A DNA stretch of 64,000 nucleotides from positions 226,726 through 290,725 of the forward strand of contig BGKB01000109.1 in assembly GCA_003116975.1 (NCBI GenBank), read 5' to 3'. The translations under genes and the position numbers were made by a program. The notes under the pieces are model-generated. The model made no database searches, was not told the DNA's origin, and was given only the letters and a program-made list of their open reading frames with translations. Shown in pieces: positions 31,182 through 41,105 of this stretch. The number at the start of each line of letters is the position of its first letter. Position 1 is the stretch's first letter. The DNA is from Aurantiochytrium sp. KH105. Lineage: Eukaryota; Sar; Bigyra; Thraustochytrida; Thraustochytriidae.

Positions 31182-32375
31182 CCTCGCTCGCGGCGCTCTC
31201 AACTAGCTCGCTGCTCGGGCCGGCCCGGCCCCGTCGCGCTGCAGCTGCACAAGCCAGCTAGCTAGCGAGCAAGCGAACTCAATCTACTCTCGCTCCGCGA
31301 CGCCTCGCGCCTGCGCGCCCGCCTGGCTGCTCTCCTCCCGCCTGCTGCCTGCGCAGCCTCGCCGCGCTCGTCTCGCGCTCGCGCGCCCGCCGCTCGCCCG
31401 CTCGCTCTCGGCGCTGTCCTGGCTCTCGCGTTTGCAGTTTGCCTCGCGCTTTTAGCGATTTGACTCGGTTCGAACGCAGGCACTTCTGGAAACTCTTCTC
31501 CAATGCTGCACAAGAGCCGGCTAGGCAGGTGGTTAGGCGGTGGTTAGGTGCTACCCCCCCCTAGGCGCCGCCTACGGCCCGGCGCTTGAGAGCGTTGGGA
31601 GAAGTTTTTTCCAGAAAAAAGAAACATCACCGCAGCAAAGCAAAGCTGGCTGGAGAAAGAACGAGGAGGTCTCGGGCGACTGCCGAGCGACCGCGCAGAG
31701 CACGTCGCGCTCAAGACCGTGCGCGCGCGCAGGGGCCGCGCCGCGAACGGAGGGACTCGCGACGCGAGATTGAGCGGCCTTGAGCGGCGGGGCGGAGCCG
31801 AGCTTGCGAGGAAAAAAAGAAAATCATCCTGCAGACTGCGTTGCGAGGGTCGCGCGGAAGAGATGGAGAAATGTCCGGGAAGACAAGCTGCAGCTGGCTG
31901 AAGGCAGCAAGGGAGAGAGGGGGAGAGAGAAAGAGGCATTGAGGGCGGGTGGGCGAGCGGGCATGCGGGCGGCCTGGTGAGTGGGCAGGTTGCATGGCGA
32001 GAAGCTCGCTGCTGAAAGAACTTGACTTCGTGCGTAGTGTAGTGTAGTGTATACTTCAAGGGAAAAAGGAATGTTGCAACTCAATTTCGAAGGCCTGTTG
32101 GGCAAACTATCTACGCTTCCGATTGAACTGGCCGGCAGAGATTTGTTCTTAATCTTTGTAGCTTCGTAGCAAAAGTATAAACGGATATAATATTGGCTCT
32201 CGTGATCTTTCAACAGCATGATGCAGTCGCGTTGCAAGTTGCGAAACAATTCAAGTTTGTCAAAGCGCTTGTTGTTTGTGAACACGCGCTCGCCCCCTTG
32301 AACCGCTTAACGTATCATTGAAGCGCCTCCCGTCTCCTTGAAGCGCCTTCGATCTATTGAGAAGCATCAAGAACA
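31182..32375. other. Intergenic 1.2 kb, RING promoter and AMT 3' flank
   Basis: No gene recognised. Two overlapping GCTAGC copies at 31257-31266 lie about 80 nt before the RING ATG. CT/GA-rich sequence follows, becoming AT-rich after 32000, where the ammonium transporter's 3' end would lie. Confidence 0.45.
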
Positions 32376-34130
32376 TCAACCTAATTTGACGGAACTGGTC
32401 TGCGTTGTGAGAAGATGCGGAATACCGTCCGCGCGATCTTGCGGAACTGCAGAGTCTGGATGATGGCCAGATGATGCCACAGCCGCACTATCGATGGCAC
32501 CCCTCTCCTCAGTACCTGGGATGGAGGTCGACCTGTGCTCCGTGCTATCCGATCCGCTGGCATCACCGCGAGTACCCCTCGTGTCATCTTTAGCGCCACG
32601 ACCAAGGCCAGATGCGACAGATCCAGTCATAGGCGATACCGAAGGGTAGTGGTTTCCTGACGCCGTGGCACCCATCTTTTGAATAATGTTCTCAAATTGG
32701 CGAATCGCTTTAATTCGCGCATACATGTCAATACCATGTTCAACGATATCGTTGCCCACGAGCTCCTGTAGGGCGGACACGCGCATTTCCACTCCACACA
32801 CGCGCTCCACGACTACCCAGTACAGCAAGGTATTCAAGGTTGCCCAGGCAATGATGACTGCCAGACCGACGCATTGAATACCCAGGCTGCGAAAGTTGCC
32901 ACCATAAAAAATGCCCTCTGCGCCGACGAGACCTACGCAGTCCTGGTTCGCCTGAAATAGTGCTGGGACAAGAGTACCCCAGACGCCAGCGGCAAAGTGG
33001 ACGCCAACTACCCCCACCGGGTCGTCGACACGATACTTTGCGAGCAAGTCATGACACCACAGACAGAGAATTGCCCCTATTGAGCCCGAAATTGCTGCCC
33101 CTCCGGCTGTCAGAGTGTCCGGGGTGGCAGTGATTGACACAAGACCTGCCAAGAGGCCCATACTGCACGTTCCTGGATGTGCGAAGCGCTTCTGATAGAT
33201 GGAGTAAGCGCTTCCTGTGACGGCACCAAAACAAGCTCCTAATGTCGTGGTAAAAGCAACGTGACCGGCTACGATGCTGCTGTCTCCCGAGACGGCTCCG
33301 GAGCTACCGCAGTTAAAACCATACCAGCCAAAGAGCAGGATCAATGTGCCAAAGATAATGTTGCCGGCATCACCATGAAAGACCGAATGAGTAATGAGTA
33401 GCTGTTCATCCGAAAAAAAAAACTCAGAAGGCACCTTCTTTCCCAAGATGCCGAGACGCGGCCCTAGTAAGAAGGTGCACCAAAACGCAGATGTCCCGCC
33501 CAGTGTGTGGACCACACTCGTGCCAGCAAAATCCTTGTAGCCCAGTGCATTCAACCAGCCCTCCGAGTGCCATACCCAGTGGCAGACGACAGGATACGTC
33601 CATGCTGTCATCATAAAGGAAAGGCCGATATACACGGGGAGTTTCATGCGCTCCACGACGGCTCCCGAATCGATTGTGGCTGCTGTTGCTGCGAAGGACA
33701 GCTGGAAAAACCACTTGATGTGATCAAAGGCGCCACCTTCGGGGAAAAAGTCCGATGAGCCAATGAATCCACCCTGCGATTTTCCGTAAGACAGACCATA
33801 CCCTGTCATCCAGTATGCTATACCTCCAACCGCCAAATCGGCGTAGTTCTTGAACAAGATATTGACGGAGTTGAGGCTTCGAATGCTCCCGGCCTCGATC
33901 ATAGCAAAGCCTCCTTGCCTATTTATTGTTGATTGATTCGCGCGCGAGTACGTGAAAAAGTCAGCGTTGCGTTCGAGGCTAGGACCACGGCTTTTCATTT
34001 TCTTCGGCGTCACTTACATCGATAGCACCACCAACCCATTGATGAGGAGCCAGAGCGTGTCCACGTCCTCATGGTAGAAGCAGCTCTCGTCCAGCGTCCT
34101 CAGGTCGTTTGTTGTCGTCTCGTTCGACAT
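32376..34130 (-). CDS. Ammonium transporter (AMT/MEP/Rh superfamily), one intron
   Basis: Exons 34130-34018 and 33918-32376 (intron 99 nt, GTAAGT/ATAG) give 551 aa. The splice rebuilds a Met codon (AT|G) inside TM1, giving LLINGLVVLSMQGGFAMIEAG, the start of AMT proteins; the longer frame reading into the intron has no such match. Eleven hydrophobic segments follow. Diagnostic blocks are VVERMKLPVY, DFAGTSVVHTLGGTSAF (AMT signature with Asp167 and the first pore His175), and GVHFAAGVWGTL carrying the second pore His. The C-terminal 120 residues are hydrophilic, Ser/Gly-rich and cytosolic, a position where AMTs are often regulated by phosphorylation. Role: ammonium uptake at the plasma membrane. 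Confidence 0.92.
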
Positions 34131-34876
34131 TGGCAGCGAAAAAGGAGGGCACCACGCCAACCTCTCTGCGCCGACGGCTCAATGAGGACTGCCGTACGGC
34201 GACGAGCGGCTCGCAGACGACGCAAAGTCTCTCCGCCCCACATTTCTGTCAGAGATCCGTTTTTTGCAAGTCCAACACAAAGAGGGCTCCAGATTGCTCG
34301 GACACGCGCCGCCTCCGCGTGGGAACAGGGGCCTGGTGACGTCGAGAATAAGCACGATCGCGGGTCTCCGCGCGCGCGCGCCGGATTGTGCTTGGTGAAA
34401 CCTTTGGTCCTTTTTCTATACAGAGAGAACGGTACAGCGGTGGTGCAAGCTGTTTCGCTGCTACTACACTCCGAAAACTGCGCCACCCTGAATTCCATGT
34501 TGAGGGCCTGCCAAAGGTGATGGCGGCGGTGGTACGAGGCTTGTCGAAGCGCCGCGACATCGGCGTCTGCCTCAACGGACCCTGCGCAGTCATGCGCTGT
34601 GTGTGTCGGGACCAAGTTTCACTGGCCACTGGTCAAAAAGGAAAAGAAAGAAAAAGAAAGAAAGAATTGTAAAGAGACCAATTAACCGACGCGCTGGCTA
34701 GCAAACCATACGTAGCTTGCTAGCTAGCTAGCTGGCTGGCTGATGGGCAAAGTTAACGTAAATAACTCACTGTCAGGCTCGAGGCCTAGGCCCTCTCTGG
34801 TATCAAACTCGAGAGAAAATAAAAGAAAGTCGTTTGGACGATTTGAGACGAGGCGGGCGCTGGGCGGGAGTCTCCC
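34131..34876. other. Intergenic, AMT promoter and reductase 3' flank
   Basis: No gene recognised. Contains a cluster of overlapping GCTAGC/TAGC units (34697-34733), and GAGGCCTAGGCC at 34780-34791. Confidence 0.5.
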
Positions 34877-36013
34877 TTACTCCGAGTCTGCGGCAGGCAT
34901 TTTGATGAGCACCTTGCCAGTCTTGTACTCCTTGCCAAGTGAGTGGATGGTGTCAATCAACTCTTTGTCCTCGAGGCTGATTTCGCGAGCGTAGTCGGTG
35001 TAGAGCTTGTCTTCCAAGAGCTTGGAGAGGCGGTAATACAACTTGACCTTGCGTAGGTATGACTCGGCCACCCACTTGGGGGCGTGCAAGAGGCGGAAGA
35101 ACTTTTCAGGGTCATTCTCCTTGTCCTCAAGTTCCTTGGGGACTCCGCCACCGCCAATGTTGCCGTAGTAGTAGACGTCGGCCTTCTTCGGCATGGCCTT
35201 GTAGATTGTGCTCGAAACGTCTCCGGCAATGCCGTCGAACGCGATCGTGGCGCCGGTCAATTCAACCGCCTTTCGCAGATCGCTTTCAAAGCTATCTACG
35301 TCCGAGCGCACGATCTGCTCGCGGGGCACGCCCACGTCCTTTTCAAGCATGCGCACGCGATCTTCGCCGCGCACGATACAAACAGTCTTGAGGCCAAAAT
35401 AGGCGGCGCCTCGCGTCGTCTGCAGACCAACTTGAGAGTTTGCAGGCGAGATCACGAGTGCTTTGTGACCTCCTTCGTACGCGAGCGTAAGGATGACGAG
35501 AGAAGCGGTAGGATTCACAAAGGCGGCTGCGCCCTTCTTCGAGTCGAGCGAGTCCGGAAGCGGCAGCGTCTGCGTCGCAGACGCGACGGCGTACTCGGAC
35601 CAGAATTGGGCCTTGTCTGAGGTAGCAGCAACGCGAGTCATGGAACGGCAGTAGTAGTGCGCAAGGAGTCCTCCCCCCGAGCCCACAACGACGCCACTGC
35701 CTTCGTTACCGATGGAATGCGGGACCTCGATCTCGTCCGCTCCATAGTTTACAAAGCCCATCGCATAGTTGATGTCGTGCGGATGGACGGGCGTGTACTG
35801 CAGACGCACCAAGACTTCGCCTGACTCGGGCACGGGAACGGGCACCTTTTTCAAGGCCACCTTGCCTTTTTCGACGCTCTGCACGGACCACATCTCCTTT
35901 GGAATGGGTCCTGCTGCTGGGTTGTAGTACGGGCGCTGCTTGACAAGCGATGTGAATGCACGGAAGCCCTCCGACAGGTGCTCCCCCCACGAAGCGCTGG
36001 CACGAGAAGCCAT
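34877..36013 (-). CDS. Medium-chain dehydrogenase/reductase (quinone-oxidoreductase/enoyl-reductase type)
   Basis: Product of 378 aa with an ATG start. It has the MDR fold without the structural-zinc Cys cluster: an N-terminal GroES-like domain (GEVLVRLQYTPVHPHDINYAMG, GNEGSGVVVGSG) and a C-terminal Rossmann domain (KALVISPANSQVGLQTTRGAAYFGLKTVCI, then DVYYYGNIGGGGVP). The YTPVHPHDIN block matches zinc-independent quinone oxidoreductases and mitochondrial enoyl-ACP/CoA reductases (MECR-like). The usual AXXGXXG nucleotide motif is degenerate (ANSQVGLQ), so NADPH binding is inferred from the fold. The N-terminal 30 residues are basic/hydroxylated and could act as a targeting peptide. Substrate not determinable. 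Confidence 0.8.
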   Translation of the reverse strand: MASRASASWGEHLSEGFRAFTSLVKQRPYYNPAAGPIPKEMWSVQSVEKGKVALKKVPVPVPESGEVLVRLQYTPVHPHDINYAMGFVNYGADEIEVPHSIGNEGSGVVVGSGGGLLAHYYCRSMTRVAATSDKAQFWSEYAVASATQTLPLPDSLDSKKGAAAFVNPTASLVILTLAYEGGHKALVISPANSQVGLQTTRGAAYFGLKTVCIVRGEDRVRMLEKDVGVPREQIVRSDVDSFESDLRKAVELTGATIAFDGIAGDVSSTIYKAMPKKADVYYYGNIGGGGVPKELEDKENDPEKFFRLLHAPKWVAESYLRKVKLYYRLSKLLEDKLYTDYAREISLEDKELIDTIHSLGKEYKTGKVLIKMPAADSE

Positions 36014-36455
36014 GCTTGCTTTCCTCTTGTCGTCTTTTACTTCTTTTCTGCACGTTGCTCTCCAGCTGGGCAGCTCTGATGCTTGAACTTGGTCTCGTCT
36101 GTGGTATTATACCTTCTGAGTTATGGTTTTGCTTGACCTCTGCTGCTGCTGCTACTGTGCCCTGCCGTGATCCCGGTTATCCCCCAAAGCCCCCACCCCG
36201 ATCCCCCGCGCTGTTGCTCGGAGTTGCGGAAGCGTGCTTGTGTCAGCTCAAAGTGAGAACAAGCACAGCGCGTCATTTCTAGGCTTAGGCCTACGTGGTG
36301 GAGCTTCAAACTTGGTTGCCCAGCTGTAGCTGCAGCTGCAGCTGCACTGCTGACAGTGAGTTCTTGCTGACATAATGAGTCTCACCGCCTTTCTCCATTC
36401 ACGTCTTCGCCTCGTGCGTTCGTTGGCCAGGGCTGCTTCCAGCCAGTTCTACCAC

Positions 36456-36487
<32 letters not shown>

Positions 36488-36490
36488 GCA
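36456..36490. repeat. CAG trinucleotide tract
   Basis: About eleven CAG units with one AAG interruption in a non-coding, probably leader or promoter, position. Confidence 0.8.
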
Positions 36491-36569
36491 GAGCAGCAGA
36501 AGCAGCAGGCGCCGAAAGCCGCAGGGCAGCAGGGCTGAGAGGAGTCGCAGACGACGTCCGTCCCGCGCG

Positions 36570-36601
36570 GCAGCAGCTGCAGCTGCAGCTGCAGCTGCAG
36601 T
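36570..36601. repeat. GCAGCT hexamer tract
   Basis: Five units of GCAGCT, each self-complementary, so the whole tract can fold on itself. Confidence 0.8.
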
Positions 36602-36675
36602 ATGCGGCCTGCGGCATGAGCGAAAGACAAGTATAGGCGGCCTACAATCATCACCAATGGCATTGATGACGGCAG

Positions 36676-36720
36676 GAGGCCTAGGCCTGGAATAGATCAG
36701 GCCTAGGCCTAGAAGGCCTC
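36676..36720. repeat. AGGCCT palindrome cluster
   Basis: AGGCCTAGGCCTGG, 9 nt of spacer, then AGGCCTAGGCCTAG and AAGGCCTCC. Both arms are palindromic, and together they form an inverted repeat around GGAATAGATC. Confidence 0.7.
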
Positions 36721-37150
36721 CTAGTTTTTTCCCTTGCTCACGCCTGGCGGCCAGGCCTAGTGTCAAACTAGTTTGACGCACTGTAAAGAAGAAGAGCTCG
36801 CTGGCAGCATGGTTAGTCGTCCTTTTCAGGCCCGGTAGCAGCGTCGCGCGCGAGCGCGTGGGCGTGGGCGCGGGCGCGTGCGCGGGCGCGGGCGCGGGCG
36901 GAAAAGAGCTGCTGCGGCAGCCTGAGACCGCAACGCACCCCAGGCGCAAAGAGCACTAAAGACTTCCCCAATATTTGCTTGCGCGGGTGCTTGCTTGAGG
37001 ATAGGGAGACCGCGGCCGCCGAAGACGATAACGGCGGCAGCAAGAGGGACGGGTAGAGCGGAGCAGAGCAGAACCGGGCAGACAACAGGGAGGCGAGACG
37101 AACTTGCACCTTGCTTCGAGACGAAAGAAAACTCGGAGATAGGCAAGACG

Positions 37151-38722
37151 ATGCTAGCGAGCCTTCGAGTTGTAGTCCCAGACACGCTTGCGCTCGACGC
37201 AGAGACGTCCGCGCAAGCGCAGGCAAAGGGAGCCGAGCTGCTGCAGCTGAGCAAGTTCAAGGAGGATGAGGCAGAAATTGAGGCTAAAAAAACCGCATCT
37301 TCTTCGCTTCGAAGCTTCAAAGATCTCACGTTTCTTCTGCGCTCCGCAAATGCCACGGACGACAGCAAACAGAATGGAGATGATGGGGACACCGCTGCGA
37401 TCGCTGGTTTAGAGAATTTTATCCATGTTCGCGAAGCCTGGCTTGCCGAAAGTCTCCGCGCAGGATACTGGCTCGACCCGACACGCTATGCTGTACCGCT
37501 GCCACCGTCTGCCACACCTTTGCGCAACCGTGCCGGTCCTCCTATACCGATGACATTTGCCTCGAAGGAGGCCAGCCTGAACATGCACGAGACGAAACAA
37601 AAAGAGGCAGAGCAGTCGCTTCGACACATCAAGAGAGCGCGACCGACGAAGCGCAAATTGGAGGACCGCAAAATAACCCCGCGTCCCAAGAAAATTGCGA
37701 AAAAGGCTCTTCAACAATCGCAGCTCTCCTTTCCCCGGCGCAGTGATGGTGCCAAAATTGCTTCATCAGGCGACGCAGTTCTCAAGGTTGAATCTTCAAA
37801 GCCAGAACGCGTAGTGTTCCAAGGAGACATAGAAGAATCCGATGAGTCTAGCGATGAGAAAGAGACGAAACCCGAAAAGAAGACCACCAGGGAAAATCCG
37901 CGAGTCGATGATCCCGCAGACGAGATCAGCAATGGAAGCGGGAACAATGATGATGAGCCTGATGACAAGAACGACGACGACTACGAGGCGGTAGAAGAAG
38001 GAGAAGAAAAAGAAGAAGAAGAAGAAGAAGAAGAAGAGGGAGCGAAAGAGGCCAAAGACAAGACTATTGACGAAAAAGAAGAGAAGGCTGCTCAAGAGAC
38101 AAAAAAGGACCAGAAGAAACCAAATGCAAATGGAAAGGCTAAAACACAGCAGCAAAGTCATGGTGCTGCAAGAACACGAGAACTCGAGACCCAAAGTTCT
38201 ACAGAAACTCTTGACAATCGCGACGAAAATGACGCGGCAAGCGTTCACGATAATGCGGACGCTGAGTCGAAAACTGATCAGCCAGAGTCATTTGTCTTGG
38301 TCAATGGCTCTTCAAAGAAAAATGGAGCTATAAAGCATGAGCATATCAGTGCTGCAACGTCAAATCAGGCGCCTGTTAGTGAATCAAACAATCAAGAGTC
38401 TCCTCTGTCTGCAGACCAGGATGTCAATGTGGACGTTGAAGGTCCAGCCCCAAGAACTGCACCACGTTCGGAAGAAGATGACGCACTAGATCGAGATCAG
38501 AGTAGCACCAATGCTAGTCCAGGTGGGGGGGGTCCGTCACCTGCAACTGTTCCGGAGACCCCTTCGAGGCCATGGACAGCTGATGAGGATCGTGTATTGC
38601 GTGCTGCCTTTTTGACAAGGTCAAAGGGCAACGTTCACCGCGCCAATCTGCTGCTTGCTGTTTTATCCCGATCTGACGCAGAGCAGACAGCTCGACTCAA
38701 GGAGCTTGGCAACGTGGCGTGA
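37151..38722 (+). CDS. Acidic BRCT-domain protein with C-terminal Myb/SANT-like motif
   Basis: Product of 523 aa from the ATG at 37151; the open upstream frame begins at a non-ATG codon and is GC-repeat-like. Residues about 1-120 fit a BRCT domain: LRVVVPDTLAL start and the typical last helix FIHVREAWLAESLRAGYWLDPTRY. A basic segment (KRARPTKRKLEDRKITPRPKK, an NLS candidate) follows, then a long acidic disordered middle with a poly-Glu run (about 300-320). The last 50 residues read RPWTADEDRVLRAAF, like the first helix of a Myb/SANT domain. BRCT plus Myb is the layout of Rap1 telomere proteins, but sequence support is thin; a DNA-repair scaffold of the XRCC1/TopBP1 type is equally possible. 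Nuclear location is likely. Confidence 0.65.
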   Translation: MLASLRVVVPDTLALDAETSAQAQAKGAELLQLSKFKEDEAEIEAKKTASSSLRSFKDLTFLLRSANATDDSKQNGDDGDTAAIAGLENFIHVREAWLAESLRAGYWLDPTRYAVPLPPSATPLRNRAGPPIPMTFASKEASLNMHETKQKEAEQSLRHIKRARPTKRKLEDRKITPRPKKIAKKALQQSQLSFPRRSDGAKIASSGDAVLKVESSKPERVVFQGDIEESDESSDEKETKPEKKTTRENPRVDDPADEISNGSGNNDDEPDDKNDDDYEAVEEGEEKEEEEEEEEEGAKEAKDKTIDEKEEKAAQETKKDQKKPNANGKAKTQQQSHGAARTRELETQSSTETLDNRDENDAASVHDNADAESKTDQPESFVLVNGSSKKNGAIKHEHISAATSNQAPVSESNNQESPLSADQDVNVDVEGPAPRTAPRSEEDDALDRDQSSTNASPGGGGPSPATVPETPSRPWTADEDRVLRAAFLTRSKGNVHRANLLLAVLSRSDAEQTARLKELGNVA

Positions 38723-39082
38723 GATGTTTAATGTTAATGTTCTTGCTTTTCTTGCACTCATTTTTTATAAATCCAATGTTCACTTATCTACATGTGTTCC
38801 TATTTGACAATGCTCGTGTGCAGTGTATACGCAAAGATCTCATGGTCAAAACCCACTGGCTCATCAACGCGCGAGTTTTCGATTCGTCTCGATTCATCTT
38901 GTCCACGTTAAACCTTCTCTATGTCTTATTAACGCCGCCTTCCGAGACATCAATGATGTTCAACAGAAAAAGTATTACAGTGCACGTGAGGTCTCTGCCG
39001 GTGAACGCGGCCGCCCGAAGAGGAGGCAGACGCAAGACGGCGCACAATCGTGCACGGCGAGGGCGCAGTCACGAGCGCGAAG
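38723..39082. other. Intergenic, UFM1 promoter
   Basis: 360 nt between the BRCT gene and the UFM1 start. AT-rich first half, GC-rich from 39000. No gene seen. Confidence 0.55.
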
Positions 39083-39487
39083 ATGTAAGTGGGAGGAAAG
39101 AAAAGATTTTCCGGCAACGAACGCCCCCAGAGATGGCGTGGCGTGCAGCTGTCAGCTTACTGACGGGACCTTGCGTTGCTATTCTTCGCCGACGATGCGG
39201 AGGACGCGCGGGGGAAAAGGACGTATCGCAGGTCGACCAACAAGGTGCAGTTTAAGATCACGCTGGCGTCGGACAGCAAGCTGCCCTTTAGGGTCATCAA
39301 AGTCCCTGAAGAGGCTCCTTTCACAGCGGTGCTTCAGTTTGCCGCCGAGGAGTTCAAGGTCCCAGCAGCGACGAGCGCAATCATTACTGCAGATGGCGTA
39401 GGCATTAACCCAGCACAACCGGCCGGCAACGTCTTCCTCAAGCACGGCACAGATTTACGTCTCATTCCCAGAGACCGCGTCGGCTAG
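39083..39487 (+). CDS. UFM1: Ubiquitin-fold modifier 1 (UFM1), start codon split by an intron
   Basis: Exons 39083-39084 and 39232-39487 (intron 39085-39231, 147 nt, GTAAGT/GCAG) give 85 aa. The initiator ATG is AT in exon 1 and G in exon 2; no other in-frame ATG exists before the conserved core. The product starts [20 protein letters not shown] and contains [34 protein letters not shown] and [20 protein letters not shown], nearly identical to animal and plant UFM1. UFM1 is conjugated by UBA5, UFC1 and the UFL1 complex, chiefly to ribosomal protein uL24 at the ER. The protein ends directly in Val-Gly, whereas animal precursors carry extra residues removed by UFSP proteases, so this one should need no maturation. 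Confidence 0.93.
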
Positions 39488-39689
39488 TTGTGGCTCTTGC
39501 TCGAGAAAACATTGACTCTTTGCAGACCAAACAAATTGCTTGTTGATCTAGATCATGGGGAAGAAAGCAGGGCGTCCTGACGCAGTGATTCTACACAGGT
39601 CTCCTTGACGCCGAGTCGGTGTGCTGACGAATACAAGTAACGACGAGTGAAAGAAACAAAAATAGAAAAATAAAATTTGCTATTATTCT

Positions 39690-41105
39690 TCAAACGCGTG
39701 CGGCCTTCCCTGCAGCAGGTGCTAAGATCGAAGAAGAGGTAATCAATCTGAGCCAGTCAAAGACCTTCCAAGCTACTGGGGATGCCTTGACGATTCGAGT
39801 TATGCCCTCACTGCCAGGATAAAAGTTGGCCATCCAGCGTTTCACTTGCTTGAGAGTTTGAATAGGTACACGAAAGTCAGCCATTCGTGCCAAAAGCGTG
39901 GCACGACTGGCAAAGAGAGGTCGCAGTCCCTGCCAGTCCAATTCGTCCTCAGGGTGGCCCAAAAGACGCCCCGCTTGCTGCCAAACCTCAACGAGCGCCC
40001 GGTGCGGCTTGGTCAGAGATCGCAGTTGACACAGATCATCTTCCGCGAGATCAGGTGCAATTGCCTGCACCCTGAATACACGACCACGACGTCGAGGTCG
40101 TCTCTCGGAAGGACGGCCATGCTGCTGCAACCTCTGCCGGTCCACCTCTTTGTCGCGTCCGGCCATAAAGTGGCCCGTTGATATAGGTTTTTCCTTGATT
40201 ACCATCTCCTCGCGAAACCCGTTAATATCATCTTCCCCGATCATCTCGCACTTGCCCAGAGGTAGAGCACGTCGTTCTGATTTTTTCTGGTCCTTGCGTT
40301 GCTTTGCGGCGGGGTCGCTGCATTGCGAGAGCGTTGTCATGGCAAGTCCGGCTTTAATTGACCGGATGCCATTCTGATTGCGTGCAATCTCGTCGCGACT
40401 CTCAATTCGGCTCACAGAGGCTGGGAGCCGGTGTAGACTAGCCATGGAGGCAAAGTTCGCGCTTCCAGGTACAATGCATGAGCCTGTTGCAGCGTAAAAG
40501 CATTGCTCTAAGACCTCCTTTGCACAATCGACGACAATCTTGAGCCGCGCCCCGACAGGCCCTTTGCGAAAGCGTGAGCAGCCCTCTTCCCATACAGAAA
40601 TGACAATCACACAATTGTAGATATCCCAGCGCCGGAGAAGGTGAAGAAGCTTATCGCCTGCGCCCGTGTAGTCGCCGTCGCTGCAATCTTCCTCAAGAGT
40701 GTCCTCCTCGAGTTCGCGCGAGATGGCACCTGATACAATGCTTGCTTCGACGTCGACAAGACCAACCTGAAAGTCATCATTCGCTGGCGCCGCAAAACTT
40801 GCAACGCGAAATGCAGATGGCCAGCACGAGACCTCGCTCCACTCTGGTTTGTCTTGCAGCGAAGCAATGACATGCAAGGTGTCTGTGCCATGTGTCACGG
40901 GAGCCACGTGCGCCTGCACACGACGATTTCCGGGAAGTGCTCGGATGGGGCCGTGCGTCACGTCGAGATCAATGACCGATGAGGAGGAAAACGCCGATGC
41001 TACATGATCTTCGTTTGCTCGTGCGTGATCTCCTTCCGGGCCAAGATCCAGAACTTGTCGCTCCTCCACGACAAGTCCATGTGCTTGTTCTCCTTCCTCC
41101 ACCAT
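39690..41105 (-). CDS. Uncharacterised protein with a dynein-stalk-like C terminus (5' end uncertain)
   Basis: Product of 471 aa from the first ATG of this frame (41105). Most of it is unrecognised. The C-terminal 90 residues (LTKPHRALVEVWQQAGRLLG, then DELDWQGLRPLFAS, MADFRVPIQTLKQVKRWM, then WKVFDWLRLI) resemble the helical segment of dynein heavy chain that flanks the microtubule-binding stalk (P-x-V-x-x-V, then DW-x-x-A-K, then W-x-x-A). No AAA modules are present, so it is not a dynein motor. The 5' end is doubtful. Upstream of about 41003 another minus-strand frame (41180-41003) shows the better C/G-ending codon pattern and protein-like sequence (MDLSWRSDKFWILARKEITHE), so an unrecognised intron or indel may join them. 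Confidence 0.55.
   Translation of the reverse strand: MVEEGEQAHGLVVEERQVLDLGPEGDHARANEDHVASAFSSSSVIDLDVTHGPIRALPGNRRVQAHVAPVTHGTDTLHVIASLQDKPEWSEVSCWPSAFRVASFAAPANDDFQVGLVDVEASIVSGAISRELEEDTLEEDCSDGDYTGAGDKLLHLLRRWDIYNCVIVISVWEEGCSRFRKGPVGARLKIVVDCAKEVLEQCFYAATGSCIVPGSANFASMASLHRLPASVSRIESRDEIARNQNGIRSIKAGLAMTTLSQCSDPAAKQRKDQKKSERRALPLGKCEMIGEDDINGFREEMVIKEKPISTGHFMAGRDKEVDRQRLQQHGRPSERRPRRRGRVFRVQAIAPDLAEDDLCQLRSLTKPHRALVEVWQQAGRLLGHPEDELDWQGLRPLFASRATLLARMADFRVPIQTLKQVKRWMANFYPGSEGITRIVKASPVAWKVFDWLRLITSSSILAPAAGKAARV

Larger units (their letters stand above)
36014..37150. other. Divergent promoter region, CAG and AGGCCT repeats
   Basis: No gene recognised. It separates two divergently transcribed genes. 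Contents are a CAG tract (36456-36490), a self-complementary GCAGCT tract (36570-36601), and a cluster of AGGCCTAGGCCT-type palindromes (36676-36720) repeated near 36755 and 36285. A GC dinucleotide/GGGCGC-rich stretch covers 36840-36900. Confidence 0.5.

Noticed and set aside
39176-39487. 103-residue UFM1 with an unusual N-terminal extension
   Set aside because: It begins at TTG and reads through intron sequence; splicing gives an 85-residue protein collinear with known UFM1.
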